35,000 nucleotides of DNA, taken from a virus. The stretch's first letter is position 1. Each line of letters starts with the position of its first letter. The stretch spans positions 1-35,000 of IMG/VR virus record IMGVR_UViG_3300047491_001207; one strand, written 5' to 3'. The position numbers and the translations under genes are program-made. Below the pieces are notes generated by a model. The model was not told the DNA's origin. It made no database searches and was given only the letters and a program-made list of their open reading frames with translations. Positions 1 to 6,491 of the stretch are shown in pieces.

Positions 1-1785
1 GTACCAAATCTACAAAACCAAAGTATTAAGCATGCAATTAATAAATATAAAACACCCAATAATTTAATTGAAGAAGAATCATTATTTTCTGAACTTAGGC
101 GTATTGAATTATGGAATGACCGTGTTATTAATAAACAATTATTACACAGTGGTGATGTTATTCAGAAAGAAACATTTAATTTTATTAAACAACAGGAATA
201 TCGTAAATTAGGTGAATTTATTCTCGATAAAACAAAAACAGGTGAAATTAGAAATAAAAAGAATCTGTTTAATATCGAGGAAAGATTTCAAAAAATTTCA
301 CATATTGGAGAAGAAGATGACGATTGTGAAGAAGTTATTGATAATATTAGTAGAGCACTTCGCAAAGAGTTTAGAAAAACTATACCTACTGGTGTTGAAG
401 TAATTGATGCTTTAACTGGTGGTGGACTAGGTAAAGGCGAAATTGGCGTTATTTTAACTCCGTCAGGTGTTGGTAAAACTACATTATTGACAAAAATTGC
501 AAATACTGCGTATGAAGGGGGATATAATGTGGCTCAGGTTATTTTTGAAGACACACAAGACCAAGTAAAACGTAAACATTATTCAATATGGTCTAAAACA
601 CCGTTAAGTAAAATTGATGAAAACTTGGATTATGTAACTGAAATCTCCGAAAAAAGGGCAGCAGAATTGAGAGGTAATGGTAGATTATTGGTTAAAAGAT
701 TTAGTCAGGAAAATACTACCATTGTTGATATTAGAAATTGGATGACTTCATATCAGAAAAAATTTGGAATTAAGTTTGATTTACTAATACTTGACTATCT
801 TGATTGTCTCGAATCACATAAACATTCACCCGATAGAAATGAAGCCGAATTAGCAATTGTTAAGGGATTTGAAGCATTGGCTTCTGATTTTGATATTCCT
901 GCTTGGACTGCAATTCAAACAAATCGTTCGGGGTTTGATGCTGAATTTGTTGAAGCACATCAGTCCGGTGGTAGCATTAAGAGAATTCAAAAAGCACATT
1001 TCTTTATGAGCGTCGCTAAAACACCAGACCAAAAACAAGCTGGTTTAGCTAATATCAGGATTATTAAGGCACGATTTGCACAGGATGGTCAAACGTTTAA
1101 TGATTGTATATTCAATAATGATACGTTGGAAATCCGTATTGAAGATGATAGATATAAGTACAATAAACTTAGTAAAGGTCAGAAACATCATGACTCTAGT
1201 GATATTGATAAATTAGAAAACAATATTAATAAAATGCATGTTGCAGCTAGTAATTATATGGACGATGCGTTAAGTCGAGCAAATGATGATGCTGTAAATG
1301 ATGCTGTGTTTGATAATTTACGTGACACGTATATTGCTAAAAATAATACAGATGATGTATTGAAATTACCTGAAATTACGAATAATGTGGATGAAGTCGA
1401 TGATGATAACGCAGTGCTTCAGAAAATATATCAAGAAGCTGCATTAATCGACTATGACAATTCTGAATTACTTGAATTCGGTGAACCTAGATTTGATGTT
1501 GAAAGTGATGTGATTGAAAGTCCATCAACAGTATTGAACGATTCTGAATTTAATCTTATCGGATGGAATGGCGAGTCTGGAAAAACAACAGTTGAAATTA
1601 TTAATATGCCAAGTATTGAGGTTAAGAATGAACCAAAACGACCAGTAAATTTGATTAGTGGCTCAGATATTAATGAAGTTGAAAAATTATTATCAGACCC
1701 TGATGAAGTCGAAAGACCACATATGGGCGTACATGAAATGTTACAACAAGCACGTAAAAATCAGGATGTTATGAAAAAAGATTAA
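1..1785 (+). CDS. DnaB/gp41-like replicative DNA helicase, 5'-truncated by the window edge
   Basis: The reading frame is open from base 1, so the true start lies upstream and at least 594 residues are present. A RecA-type helicase core is visible: Walker A (TPSGVGKTT) at about residues 153-161 of the visible part, Walker B (FDLLILDYLD) at about 259-268, and a sensor-like AIQTNR at about 304-309, matching the SQLNR motif of DnaB/T4 gp41 hexameric helicases. It would unwind DNA ahead of the phage replisome. The first 130 visible residues are helical and charged, as expected of the N-terminal collar. After about residue 390 comes a roughly 200-residue Asp/Glu/Asn-rich tail not seen in DnaB or gp41. 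Its function is unknown; it may be a disordered partner-docking segment. There is no clear terminator after the gene. An alternative is a recombination ATPase of the RecA/KaiC type, but spacing and motifs favour helicase. Confidence 0.9.
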   Translation, partial: VPNLQNQSIKHAINKYKTPNNLIEEESLFSELRRIELWNDRVINKQLLHSGDVIQKETFNFIKQQEYRKLGEFILDKTKTGEIRNKKNLFNIEERFQKISHIGEEDDDCEEVIDNISRALRKEFRKTIPTGVEVIDALTGGGLGKGEIGVILTPSGVGKTTLLTKIANTAYEGGYNVAQVIFEDTQDQVKRKHYSIWSKTPLSKIDENLDYVTEISEKRAAELRGNGRLLVKRFSQENTTIVDIRNWMTSYQKKFGIKFDLLILDYLDCLESHKHSPDRNEAELAIVKGFEALASDFDIPAWTAIQTNRSGFDAEFVEAHQSGGSIKRIQKAHFFMSVAKTPDQKQAGLANIRIIKARFAQDGQTFNDCIFNNDTLEIRIEDDRYKYNKLSKGQKHHDSSDIDKLENNINKMHVAASNYMDDALSRANDDAVNDAVFDNLRDTYIAKNNTDDVLKLPEITNNVDEVDDDNAVLQKIYQEAALIDYDNSELLEFGEPRFDVESDVIESPSTVLNDSEFNLIGWNGESGKTTVEIINMPSIEVKNEPKRPVNLISGSDINEVEKLLSDPDEVERPHMGVHEMLQQARKNQDVMKKD

Positions 1786-1889
1786 AATAATTTGTAAATT
1801 TTTATAAAAAATTGTAACTTTTTTAAAACTCATACGTAGGTATATATCACAAGCATATTGAAAAAAATAAAAAAATTTTTAAAAAATGC

Positions 1890-1919
1890 TTGCAGATTGA
1901 AATAAAGGTGTTATATTTG
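1890..1919 (+). promoter_or_regulatory. Bacteroidota-type housekeeping promoter for the tRNA region
   Basis: TTG at 1890-1892, a 19-nt spacer, then TATATTTG at 1912-1919. This fits the Bacteroidota primary sigma consensus (-33 TTG, -7 TAnnTTTG) exactly. Transcription would start near 1926, about 40 nt before the first tRNA. The -33 element lies in the 3' arm of a 7-bp inverted repeat (1850-1856 with 1886-1892). Confidence 0.7.
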
Positions 1920-1964
1920 CACCGTCAATTTGAAACACGTTCATTGTAAGATTGAAAATTATAT

Positions 1965-2096
1965 GGGGAAGTATGCGAATAAAAAACAAAGAATATAGTC
2001 GTAATACTCCTACGGAGAACTGGTTATGTTTTCAGTAAAGGTACAGCAATTTGTGTTGAAAACAAATGTTTGTGGGTTCAACTCCCGCCTTCCCCA
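1965..2096 (+). tRNA. tRNA, anticodon UGA (Ser-type), with a 57-nt insert in the D-loop
   Basis: Acceptor 1965-1971 (GGGGAAG) pairs with 2089-2095. The D-stem is TGC 1974-1976 with GCA 2046-2048. The anticodon stem is 2050-2054 with 2062-2066, with loop GTTGAAA (anticodon UGA at 2057-2059). The T-arm is 2072-2088 with loop TTCAACT. The discriminator is A2096, followed by CC. The gene spans 132 nt; removing about 1977-2033 leaves a normal 75-nt tRNA. The variable loop is only 5 nt, unlike ordinary class II tRNA-Ser, so the charged amino acid is uncertain. The insert holds a small hairpin (2007-2017) and ends in TGTTTTCA (2027-2034), exactly complementary to 2057-2064 across the anticodon. A paralogue with the same design lies at 3890-4024. 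Confidence 0.7.
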
Positions 2097-2123
2097 CCGA
2101 TGGTCATTTTTTGTACTTTTTAG

Positions 2124-2131
2124 TATTTATA
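2124..2131 (+). promoter_or_regulatory. GTATTTATAT-type box upstream of the first GIY-YIG gene
   Basis: AGTATTTATATT ends about 16 nt before the ATG at 2148. It is the same box seen before 3086, 7779, 13953, 20747, 21747 and 25583, so it is inferred to be a phage (late) promoter element. Confidence 0.45.
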
Positions 2132-2147
2132 TTAAAAAGTATATAAT

Positions 2148-2819
2148 ATGGCTAGAATTGAAAAAAAATATCATTTCATATATAAAACAACATGTATGTT
2201 AAATGATAGGTATTATTTTGGAATGCATTCTACCGACAATATAAATGACGGATATATGGGTTCTGGAAGAAGATTAAAACGTTCATTGAAAAAATATGGT
2301 AAAGAAAATCATATCGTTGAAATTATTGAATTTTTACCTGACAGAAAATCACTTTTTCTTAGAGAAAAAGAAATTGTTAGCTTAAATGAAATTGCTAAAA
2401 AAAATTGCATGAATTTAAAAGTTGGCGGTGATGGTGGGTTCTCTAGTGAACAGCATAGAATAAAATTTTTTGAAAAAGCAAGTGAATATTCAAAAATTAA
2501 TTCATTACTTGCTGTTAAACGTAAAGTCGAAATCCGTAAAAACAATCCAAATTGGCAGTTGGATTTAAATCGTAAGACTGGTGAAGGTGTTAGAAAATAT
2601 TATCGTGATAATAATATTGTTGGTAGTTTTTATGGAAAAAAACACAGTGAACTATCTAAGGAAAAAATCAGTAAAACAAATAAAATAGTTCTTGCTGGAA
2701 CAGGTAATTCACAATATGGCACACGTTGGATTACAAACGATATTGATAATAAAAAAATAATGAAAAATGATAATCTGCCAGATGGTTGGCATTATGGTAG
2801 AATTATAAAGAAATTATAA
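2148..2819 (+). CDS. GIY-YIG homing endonuclease with NUMOD3 motif, copy 1
   Basis: A 223-residue protein of the phage Seg-like GIY-YIG family. The N-terminal nuclease domain (about residues 8-100) carries FIY at 10-12 and YFG at 23-25 as the GIY-YIG pair, the GSGRRLKRSLKKYG helix with the conserved Arg, and a Glu in the REKEIV segment that matches the catalytic Glu. A NUMOD3 DNA-binding motif (FYGKKHSELSKEKISKTNK) follows at about 160-180. The C-terminal segment (RWITND...GWHYGR) is typical of free-standing phage endonucleases. It should cut a DNA target and spread by repair. It starts about 50 nt after a tRNA 3' end, under its own GTATTTATAT box. It is clearly paralogous to the gene at 3086-3754. 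YFG instead of YIG is a mild deviation. Confidence 0.93.
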   Translation: MARIEKKYHFIYKTTCMLNDRYYFGMHSTDNINDGYMGSGRRLKRSLKKYGKENHIVEIIEFLPDRKSLFLREKEIVSLNEIAKKNCMNLKVGGDGGFSSEQHRIKFFEKASEYSKINSLLAVKRKVEIRKNNPNWQLDLNRKTGEGVRKYYRDNNIVGSFYGKKHSELSKEKISKTNKIVLAGTGNSQYGTRWITNDIDNKKIMKNDNLPDGWHYGRIIKKL

Positions 2820-2840
2820 AGGAAACTGATTGTTATTTCA

Positions 2841-2913
2841 GTACAATTAACTCAGTGGGTAGAGTATTTGCCTATCAAGCGAAACGCCGTTGGTTCAAAT
2901 CCAGCATTGTAAA
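2841..2913 (+). tRNA. tRNA with anticodon AUC (decodes GAU, Asp)
   Basis: A 73-nt cloverleaf. Acceptor 2841-2847 pairs with 2906-2912, with a G-A mismatch at the terminal pair. The D-stem is ACTC 2850-2853 with GAGT 2862-2865. The anticodon stem is 2867-2871 with 2879-2883, with loop CTATCAA (anticodon ATC at 2874-2876). There is a 5-nt variable loop, and the T-arm is 2889-2905 with loop TTCAAAT. CCA is not encoded. A at wobble position 34 is odd for Asp, which normally uses GUC. A flanking inverted repeat (2830-2836 with 2921-2927) would clamp the precursor. Confidence 0.8.
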
Positions 2914-2953
2914 ACAATAGATAACAAACGAAATATCCTTTTTAAAAATATAT

Positions 2954-3037
2954 TGTGGGATAGTGTAATTGGTAACATATTGGGCTCATAACCCAAAGAC
3001 AGTAATGCTAGTGAAGGTTCGATTCCTTCTCCCGCTA
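2954..3037 (+). tRNA. tRNA-Met-like (anticodon CAU) with a 16-nt variable region
   Basis: Acceptor 2954-2960 pairs with 3030-3036, with a T-T mismatch at pair 1-72 as seen in spirit in initiator tRNAs. The D-stem is 2963-2966 with 2975-2978. The anticodon stem is TTGGG 2980-2984 with CCCAA 2992-2996, with loop CTCATAA (CAU at 2987-2989). The T-arm is 3013-3029 with loop TTCGATT. The discriminator is A3037, then CC. The variable region (2997-3012) is 16 nt, far longer than usual for Met or Ile2. Initiator, elongator and Ile2 (lysidine) identities cannot be separated by eye. Confidence 0.8.
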
Positions 3038-3061
3038 CCGGGGTCATTTTTGAAATTACAA

Positions 3062-3071
3062 GTATTTATAT
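3062..3071 (+). promoter_or_regulatory. GTATTTATAT box upstream of the second GIY-YIG gene
   Basis: GTATTTATAT lies about 15 nt before the ATG at 3086, in the same arrangement as in front of the paralogue at 2148. Both leaders also share GGTCATTTTT just after the preceding tRNA. Confidence 0.45.
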
Positions 3072-3085
3072 GAAAAATATAAATC

Positions 3086-3754
3086 ATGAGTAATTACAAT
3101 GACAACAAAAAGTATCATTTCATATATAAGACAACTAATATTCTAAATGGTTCATATTATATTGGAATGCATTCCACAAATAATATCAGCGATGGGTATT
3201 TGGGAAGTGGAAAAAGAATAAAACGTTCTTTGAAGAAATATGGTAAAGATAACTTCAAATTTGAAATTTTAGAATTTACTGAAAATCGTAAAATGCTGAT
3301 TGAGCGAGAAATTGCTATAGTAAACTCCGATGTCTTGAAAGATAAACTATGTTTAAACTTGAAAGAAGGTGGTTGTGGTGGATTATGTAATGAAACACAT
3401 TCTAAAAATTTTCATGCTGCTGGTGGAAGAAAAGTACGTGAGTATTTTAGAGAAATTCACGCCAATAGAATGAAAAATGATGCTGAATATCATGAAAAAT
3501 GGAAAATTGCGTATAAAAATGCAATTGGCTCTCGTAAAGGAGACACTAATCCATTTTATGGTAGAAAACATGATGATGAGTGGAAAAAAACAATTAGCGA
3601 TATTATGAGAGTAAAACAATCAGGAACTAATAATTCTCAATATAATACTTGTTGGATTACTAATGAAATTGAGAATAGGAAAATAAAAAAAGATGAAATA
3701 GTTCCAGTTGGTTGGAGATTCGGTAGAAATTTGAAGATATTGAAAAAACAATGA
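3086..3754 (+). CDS. GIY-YIG homing endonuclease with NUMOD3 motif, copy 2
   Basis: A 222-residue paralogue of the protein at 2148-2819. The nuclease domain has FIY and a canonical YIG (KTTNILNGSYYIGMHST), the GSGKRIKRSLKKYG helix, and a Glu in the LIEREIAIV helix. A NUMOD3-like motif (FYGRKHDDEWKKTISDIMR) sits at about 155-175, and the C-terminal CWITNE...GWRFGR segment matches copy 1. It begins 46 nt after the CC end of the tRNA-Met-like gene, in a leader that resembles that of copy 1. The two therefore look like duplicates of one mobile cassette (leader plus endonuclease) inserted at two tRNA 3' ends. The intervening segment between nuclease and C-terminus differs more than the ends, consistent with different DNA targets. 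It ends in TGA. Confidence 0.93.
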   Translation: MSNYNDNKKYHFIYKTTNILNGSYYIGMHSTNNISDGYLGSGKRIKRSLKKYGKDNFKFEILEFTENRKMLIEREIAIVNSDVLKDKLCLNLKEGGCGGLCNETHSKNFHAAGGRKVREYFREIHANRMKNDAEYHEKWKIAYKNAIGSRKGDTNPFYGRKHDDEWKKTISDIMRVKQSGTNNSQYNTCWITNEIENRKIKKDEIVPVGWRFGRNLKILKKQ

Positions 3755-3889
3755 ATTAGTAAGCGATTCAGTAATGGAGAGAGTAATTGCTGCAAATTGT
3801 TGAACATGAAAAGGCTGGTAGACCGTAAATTATTTCTCAGTAGTGCCTCACATAACCTCAATGACAATTACTAATTTATTCAAACAAAT
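3755..3889 (+). other. Gene-free segment with a tRNA-sized inverted-repeat element
   Basis: There is no ORF here. AGTAATTG (3782-3789) pairs exactly with CAATTACT (3865-3872), enclosing a 91-nt unit, close to class II tRNA size, with an internal GGTAGAC reminiscent of a Leu D-arm. I could not find a T-arm or a convincing anticodon arm, so I do not call it a tRNA. It may be a decayed tRNA or a small structured RNA. A TTCAGTAA element precedes it at 3766. Confidence 0.3.
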
Positions 3890-4024
3890 GGAGAAGTAGC
3901 AAAGTGATAAACAAGAAATACTATCTCAATGCTCTTGAAAAAAGAGAACTAATGGTGTTTTCAGTAAAGGTAATGCAATTGTGTTGAAAACAATCTATCG
4001 GTGGTTCAAATCCATCCTTCTCCG
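3890..4024 (+). tRNA. tRNA, anticodon UGA (Ser-type), with a 61-nt insert in the D-loop
   Basis: Acceptor GGAGAAG 3890-3896 pairs with CTTCTCC 4017-4023. The D-stem is GCA 3899-3901 with TGC 3974-3976. The anticodon stem is 3978-3982 with 3990-3994, with loop GTTGAAA (UGA at 3985-3987). The variable loop is 5 nt. The T-arm is 4000-4016 with loop TTCAAAT. The discriminator is G4024, the base typical of tRNA-Ser. The span is 135 nt; without about 3902-3962 it is a normal 74 nt. The D-stem covaries with the twin at 1965 (GCA/TGC against TGC/GCA), supporting this fold. The insert has a hairpin (CTCTT/AAGAG, 3932-3946) and ends in TGTTTTCA (3956-3963), complementary to 3985-3992 over the anticodon. 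Confidence 0.7.
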
Positions 4025-4055
4025 CATTATGCTCAGTCAAGCCTCTTATTCGAAA

Positions 4056-4192
4056 GAATAATGTAACTGGGCGAAAGACCTGATTCCCGCTAGTCCCTGA
4101 AGAAATTCAAACTGGTGGGTACGGTTTAAAAATATTAGGGAAAACGTAAAGTGTTTACAGTAACATCGGTTCGACTCCGATATTGTTCGCCA
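4056..4192 (+). ncRNA. tRNA-like RNA with encoded CCA and a structured body
   Basis: GAATAAT (4056-4062) pairs with ATTGTTC (4182-4188) as an acceptor-like stem. A clear T-arm (ATCGG TTCGACT CCGAT, 4165-4181) precedes it, and G plus CCA (4189-4192) follows. Between them there is no normal D or anticodon arm. Instead there is a long hairpin: CCCGCTAGT (4086-4094) with ACTGGTGGG (4111-4119), capped by TGAA-GAAA-TTCA (4098-4109), a GNRA loop. A GTGTTTACAGTAA element (4151-4163) resembles the end of the inserts in the UGA tRNAs. It could be a tRNA carrying an inserted RNA element, or a non-tRNA RNA that borrows the tRNA 3' end. The 5' boundary is uncertain because 4056 also lies in another hairpin (TTATTC GAAA GAATAA, 4047-4061). 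Confidence 0.45.
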
Positions 4193-4198
4193 AAAAAT

Positions 4199-4242
4199 GA
4201 GCGATTAGCCAAGTGGTTAAGGCACAAGTCCGTTAAACTTGC
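4199..4242 (+). ncRNA. tRNA-Asn-like 5' half (D-arm and anticodon arm), no matching 3' half found
   Basis: The 5' strand GAGCGAT and TA are followed by a canonical D-arm (GCC 4208-4210, AAGTGGTTAA, GGC 4221-4223). A perfect anticodon arm then follows: CAAGT 4225-4229, loop CCGTTAA, ACTTG 4237-4241. The anticodon reads GUU (Asn), but position 33 is C instead of the near-universal U. No T-arm or clear acceptor 3' strand follows in the next 600 nt; the best is AGCGAT with GTCGCT at 4363-4368, only 6 bp. Options are a split or interrupted tRNA, a pseudogene, or the tRNA-mimic domain of a larger RNA. Confidence 0.5.
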
Positions 4243-4720
4243 AAAAGAAAAGAATACTTTAAAATTGTTCCCAAAACTTATTGATTTTTGGCTGTTGGTG
4301 TCAGTGTTTTTTTAAAAAATGGGGCGCACCACCTAACATTTGATGGTTAAGAATGGTTTTTCGTCGCTAACGAGTGACTTTTTTTCAAAAAAGATGAATT
4401 TTAACTATGAAAAAGGAGTAGATAGTGAAGCCGGGAGAGCGTTAACTCAAGGGTGCACACTAAGGATAAGCAGCAATGCTCAACTCTCTAATGGTGTGTG
4501 AAGCACATATATTGTCGCCCGAAAGGATAAAAGAATGGCGTATGTGGTTAGCAAGATTCCTGATAAAAGCTATTGAGTAGTTAATTTTTTTTACTGAAGA
4601 ACTTGTTGTGTATGCAGTAAATTGAAATTTGTCGCCCATGATGGTGGCGACACAAACTTACAAGATACAACAGAACTTCTTCTCAATATTAGAGAAGCAG
4701 TGTTTTTCTGAAAAAACAAG
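4243..4720 (+). ncRNA. Structured non-coding region, candidate RNA gene(s)
   Basis: There is no ORF, but there is dense RNA structure. CACAC (4456-4460) pairs with GTGTG (4494-4498) around the GNRA hairpin AGCA-GCAA-TGCT (4469-4480). CACATA plus CGCC (4504-4509, 4516-4519) pair with GGCG plus TATGTG (4537-4546). A long imperfect arm joins 4596-4611 with 4665-4682, topped by GTCGCC/GGCGAC (4631-4636 with 4646-4651). CTTCTC/GAGAAG (4679-4684 with 4692-4697) competes with the base of that arm. The region sits directly upstream of a Ro60-like gene, the usual place for bacterial Y RNAs. No family can be assigned by eye. Confidence 0.5.
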
Positions 4721-4721
4721 T

Positions 4722-4774
4722 GGGCGGGGAACTCGACGTGGAAACGTGTCGAAGTACTTCGTCCATTTTTTTTT
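4722..4774 (+). terminator. Strong hairpin plus T-run ending the RNA island
   Basis: The outer stem 4722-4729 pairs with 4757-4764. An A-A mismatch, 2 bp and a bulged A follow, then the inner stem TCGACGTG (4733-4740) pairs with CGTGTCGA (4745-4752), closed by a GAAA loop (4741-4744). Nine T residues follow from 4766. It reads as an intrinsic terminator for the tRNA/ncRNA transcript. The GC-rich, GNRA-capped stem could also be the 3' domain of the RNA itself. Confidence 0.75.
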
Positions 4775-4854
4775 GTAGTTATTGTAACATTTTTGAATTC
4801 AATTCGTATAATTGATTCTGAATAAAATAAATTGAATTAAATTAATATTGTAGT

Positions 4855-6480
4855 ATGGAAAAATTGGTATTGACACAAAACATGGTTACATCAGTCAAGA
4901 AAGCATTGATTGATGGATTAACTATTGCTTCTGGTGCTAAGAGCGTTGCTACTTATTACCATAGCAAAGATGAACAGATGAAGGCAATACAAGCACAAAT
5001 TAAAGGCATGTATGGTCTTTCGAAAGAACTCCCCTTGATTGTTGCAACACAAAAAGGAGCAACAGGACGATTTGTATCTGAAGTATTATTAAATGAATTT
5101 AAAAATACTTTAAAGGGTGGCGCATGTAATATTGTCAATCCGATTGATTGGTATGACAATGGTTTGGGTGATAAGGTATTGTTAAATGCTTTGAGAAATT
5201 TATCTGAGAATGGTTTACCTTATGTTCTCCGTTTATATGTTGATTTGAAAAACGCCAAAGTTAATAATGAAAGGTCGAGGAAAATCTTTCTTGGTTTCAT
5301 TTGGGGTCAGCCAAATCTTGAATTTTATTCGATGAAATATCGTAATAAAATTGCCGATGTATTGAAGCATATTTATGGTCAAAAGAAAACATCAATATTG
5401 CTCTCAATTGCTCAAAAAGCCGTTAATGGTGGCGAATTTATTGCTACAGATAAGGAAATGAAGATTGCCAATGATTTGTTGCTTAAATATTATGATGGTA
5501 ATGCGATTAAAGCATTTAAATTGTTATTGTTCTTATTTAAAAAGGATAAGGGTGTTAACTATGATGCTGCTGAATTTTCATTGTTGAGCGAATACCAGAA
5601 AGCTAAGGTAAATATTAGTTTAGCAAAGCTTGTACCTGAAGAAGTATTGATTGGTTTGATTTCGAATAAAAATCATCCTCAATATAGTACAATGTGGTCA
5701 ACTGATGCACAAAAGGCTGCAACGAAGGCAATGATTCGTAAAAATGTTGAAGTTACGTCGGTAAATCAACAAGTACGTCAAACTAAATCAACAGCTAAGT
5801 TAGGTGTTGAAAAAGAGGTTGAACTTGAAAAAGCTACCGATTTCTTGGCACTTTACAAAACTGCATATGAAAATGGTTGGACTGATGAATTGAAAATTGC
5901 AATTGGTAAACTCGCAGTTAAGAAGAAAATTCAAGGATTCTTATATCAGAACATCGGTATTATCGTTGACGATAGTGCTTCTATGACTGGTAACAAGAAT
6001 GAGTCTAAGAATACACCGAGAGCAATTGCCGAATTTACTGGTTTAGTACTTCAAAATTCTGCAAGGAATTCTGTTGTTGCACGTACAAGTGAATTTAGTA
6101 CAGATTTAGCATCAGCATTTATCCAATTATTGAAAGATGAAAATGATAGTCAATATGATGCTATTTTCATCATTACCGATGGTTATGAAAATGCTTACGA
6201 TGGATTGACGAATGAAGTTATCTCAATCTGGCAAGCTGAAACTGGTAGAAGTCTACCAATATTCCAGATTTCGCCTATTACTAGTGCCGAAATGGGTGCT
6301 AATGTGAGAAAGATTGGTGATAGTGTTGTTCCTATGTCGGTGAATAATCCATCTGCAATTCAGCCACAAATCAATGCGAGATTGCTTGAAATTGACGCTA
6401 AACTTTGGTTGGAAAATGAAGTACGTCAATTGGAATCAATTTCGATTACAAGAAAAGCAAAAATTAGTGTAAACGTTTAA
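4855..6480 (+). CDS. Ro60-like (TROVE-type) helical-repeat plus vWA protein
   Basis: 541 residues. About residues 1-330 are all-helical and repeat-like, and about 362-541 form a von Willebrand A domain with the MIDAS motif DDSASM (D372, S374, S376) and a later acidic ITDG (D442). This order, a helical ring domain followed by vWA with a DxSASM MIDAS, is that of Ro60/Rsr, the ring protein that binds Y RNAs and the 3' ends of misfolded RNAs. The overall length is also in the Ro range. The helical part is too divergent to confirm TROVE by eye, so another vWA chaperone is possible. The gene follows a tRNA/structured-RNA island and is followed after 11 nt by an ARPP-1-like gene, and both contexts suit RNA surveillance. 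No strong promoter is visible between 4775 and 4854; TTG 4782 with TATAATTG 4807-4814 is a weak candidate (22-nt spacer). Confidence 0.7.
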   Translation: MEKLVLTQNMVTSVKKALIDGLTIASGAKSVATYYHSKDEQMKAIQAQIKGMYGLSKELPLIVATQKGATGRFVSEVLLNEFKNTLKGGACNIVNPIDWYDNGLGDKVLLNALRNLSENGLPYVLRLYVDLKNAKVNNERSRKIFLGFIWGQPNLEFYSMKYRNKIADVLKHIYGQKKTSILLSIAQKAVNGGEFIATDKEMKIANDLLLKYYDGNAIKAFKLLLFLFKKDKGVNYDAAEFSLLSEYQKAKVNISLAKLVPEEVLIGLISNKNHPQYSTMWSTDAQKAATKAMIRKNVEVTSVNQQVRQTKSTAKLGVEKEVELEKATDFLALYKTAYENGWTDELKIAIGKLAVKKKIQGFLYQNIGIIVDDSASMTGNKNESKNTPRAIAEFTGLVLQNSARNSVVARTSEFSTDLASAFIQLLKDENDSQYDAIFIITDGYENAYDGLTNEVISIWQAETGRSLPIFQISPITSAEMGANVRKIGDSVVPMSVNNPSAIQPQINARLLEIDAKLWLENEVRQLESISITRKAKISVNV

Positions 6481-6491
6481 AATTTGAACAT

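Noticed and set aside
3782-3873. tRNA-Leu
   Set aside because: Ends pair perfectly and a GGTAGAC stretch is present, but no T-arm and no Leu anticodon arm could be found.
1965-4192. Group I or group II introns in the tRNAs
   Set aside because: The inserts are only 57-61 nt (about 100 nt in the third element) and lack the P/Q/R/S core or a domain V. An AAGAATATAGTC stretch at about 1990 resembles an S element but has no R partner.
4056-4192. tmRNA
   Set aside because: The T-arm and CCA end fit, but there is no tag-peptide reading frame, no typical 5' end and too little length.
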